Assembly (NCBI RefSeq): GCF_048128805.1
Contig: NC_136015.1
Span: 22,492,745 to 22,556,744 of the forward strand
Origin: Centroberyx gerrardi
Lineage: Eukaryota; Chordata; Actinopteri; Beryciformes; Berycidae
DNA: 64,000 nucleotides
Direction of reading: 5' to 3'
A model generated the notes under the pieces. It did no database searches, was not told the DNA's origin, and was given only the letters and a program-made list of their open reading frames with translations. This document shows, piece by piece, positions 62,389-64,000 of this stretch. Every line of letters begins with the position of its first letter. The first letter of the stretch is position 1. A program made the translations under genes and the position numbers.

Positions 62389-64000
62389 CTGGGGTTGGGT
62401 TGGGTTTATCATAGCCACGACGGGATAGACGGAGGGAGAGGACAGGATGGAGCGAGCAGAGGAAAAGAGAGATGCAAGAGGGAGGAAGAACAGAGAAAAG
62501 GAGGAGAGATTTTGATAGCAAAGGGAAAGGTGTTTCATGACGAGGAAAAGTTGGTAAAGGAAAGTGCAAGAATGAAATGAGAGGGGGAGTAGAAGAGAAG
62601 GGCATATATAGAAAGAAGTGAGAGTCTTACCTTTTGTAAATACACAGAGTGACACAGGGATAAAAAGCAAAAAGACATCTGACGGACCATGGGGAACTGA
62701 ACCAATCCTTCAGGCACTGTAACTTCAGGCTGACTTTCCCAGGTGAACTATTGATATCAGATTTATTGTACTACCTTAAATCTTACGTTAATCATCTATC
62801 ATTGTGCTCATGATAGTGTGTGTTTCCACCAAAGCTTATACATCTACACCAGCTTGTGTGTTAGGATCTGTAACTGATGGAGCTCTACAAATGTGCCTTA
62901 AATATATTTTCTGAAATAATAGAAGTAGGTTTAAAAAATGTAAAAAAACAAACAACCAACCCTTAAAAAGTCCTCAAACACACAAGACTGATATGAAACA
63001 CTTTGCTTTGTGAAAACAAGCTGCTGCTATGTGCTATGCTATGCAAAGCTATTACAACTATGTTATTTCTCTAGTTTACTTACCACGGATGTTTTAAAAA
63101 CACAAATATGAATCCAGTGGAATTATGTTGGAATGTCTTCTCATATAAAAAAGCAATGATTTAAAAAACAAAAACAAATGTGGAATAATTCTGGAGCAAT
63201 AGTATGTTAGCTATCAATATTTGTCGACTGCGTGGATCATTTGTTCATTAAAAATACCATATTACACTGACACATTCTTTTCCAAAGCAGAGGCAAACTC
63301 TTTCCTAGCATCAAAATTGTAAAACATAAAAAGTCATCAAAGTCAGCTAATACAGATAGAATGATGGTAATGGTGATGATATGCATTATCACCAATAACA
63401 CGTGAACTGTGAGAAACAGATCAGAACTGTGCAGGTCACACATTCTGTCAGTTAAACAAGGCTGTAAAATAAGCCACAACATCTACTGTACTCTCATAGA
63501 ATTCAGTTAGATTTGCTGTCAAACAAGAATGCATTATATTCATCCCCCTTTGTTGCTCTGGTTAAAACTGTATATCAAATATTCCTATGCGACTCCCCTT
63601 TTCACAAGGTTTTTGCTCTTATTTCAAGATCGCAAACTGATCAACCGAGGATTTTGACATGAGAACAAAACAGGAATCTTGTTGTTAGGGAATAAAGGAC
63701 AGCCACATAAAAATGTTTGATGATACAAGCGGATGAATGTGGTGCATTCTTCTTTGAAAGAGGTCTTCTATTATGTCTTGTCTCATGGCACCGGTGCCAA
63801 CAAAACTGTTAAGTGTGGTTAGAAAAGTGTTAAGGAAGATGATGTTGTAACTACTTGGTTAAACTACAAGGACTGGGCTCACCACCACACAGAAATTACA
63901 TTGTCTTCTTCCTTTTGAGATGAAAGTCTCTTGTGTTGAGATGTTTTTTATAGGCCTCTTGGTTTCTTTCACTCTCACCTGAACATTTTTTCACTTCTGC
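62389..64000. other. col11a2 upstream intron, no exon seen
   Basis: The next col11a2 exon upstream should lie on the minus strand above 62388. I find no acceptor/donor pair with type XI variable-region or TSPN-like coding sequence up to 64000. A donor-like site (aaaag|gtaaga, minus strand, at about 62630) exists, but the sequence before it does not look like collagen XI. The rest is AT-rich. Confidence 0.55.

Noticed and set aside
62535..62717. Possible extra col11a2 exon on the minus strand ending at aaaag|gtaaga near 62630
   Set aside because: The donor looks good, but the peptide before it (VRQMSFCFLSLCHSVYLQK) is hydrophobic and unlike the acidic variable region, and no clear acceptor sets its 5' edge.

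Overview
The window is vertebrate nuclear DNA, almost certainly from a percomorph (acanthomorph) ray-finned fish. It holds four genes of the teleost core MHC neighbourhood: brd2 (+), a single MHC class II beta-chain gene (+), hsd17b8 (+) and col11a2 (-). The order matches the extended MHC class II synteny of vertebrates. The intron that splits the beta2 domain of the class II gene is the feature that points to acanthomorph fishes. There are no prokaryotic features and no CRISPR array, and I found no convincing tRNA or rRNA gene.

Layout. 1-3443: upstream region of brd2, with no coding support. 3469-12258: brd2 CDS in 11 coding exons (815 aa: BD1, BD2, ET, SEED-type Ser/acidic tracts), followed by a 2.3 kb 3' UTR. 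14914-20257: class II beta gene with a recognisable X/Y-box promoter, six exons (261 aa) and a poly(A) signal; no alpha partner lies nearby. 21002-27597: hsd17b8 in nine exons (256 aa), a complete SDR enzyme; its last intron carries one hAT-like transposon nested inside another, both with perfect 8-bp target duplications. 27600-33358: intergenic and probable col11a2 3' UTR, with a Tc1-like deletion derivative and a MITE. 33359-62388: 58 exons of col11a2 on the minus strand, from part of the N-terminal variable region to the stop codon. The exon lengths give exactly 1014 residues of major triple helix with an unbroken frame. The signal peptide, TSPN domain and first variable-region exons lie beyond position 64000.

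The genes are physically linked but do not form one pathway. Brd2 is a nuclear reader of acetylated histones, the class II chain is a (probably non-classical) membrane immune protein, Hsd17b8 is a mitochondrial-type 3-oxoacyl reductase / 17-beta-HSD, and Col11a2 is a cartilage fibril collagen chain.

Points for a second look: a duplicated exon-end plus donor plus GT tract in brd2; an in-frame NAGNAG acceptor in brd2; a divergent class II beta chain lacking two classical peptide-backbone contacts; an apparent GC-AG intron and a 198-nt fused exon in col11a2; a near-perfect intronic hairpin; two copies of a THAP-encoding (P-element-like) transposon; several hAT-type MITEs; and a diverged 44-bp minisatellite. 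Exon borders were read by eye from splice consensus, reading frame and family knowledge; no alignment was run.
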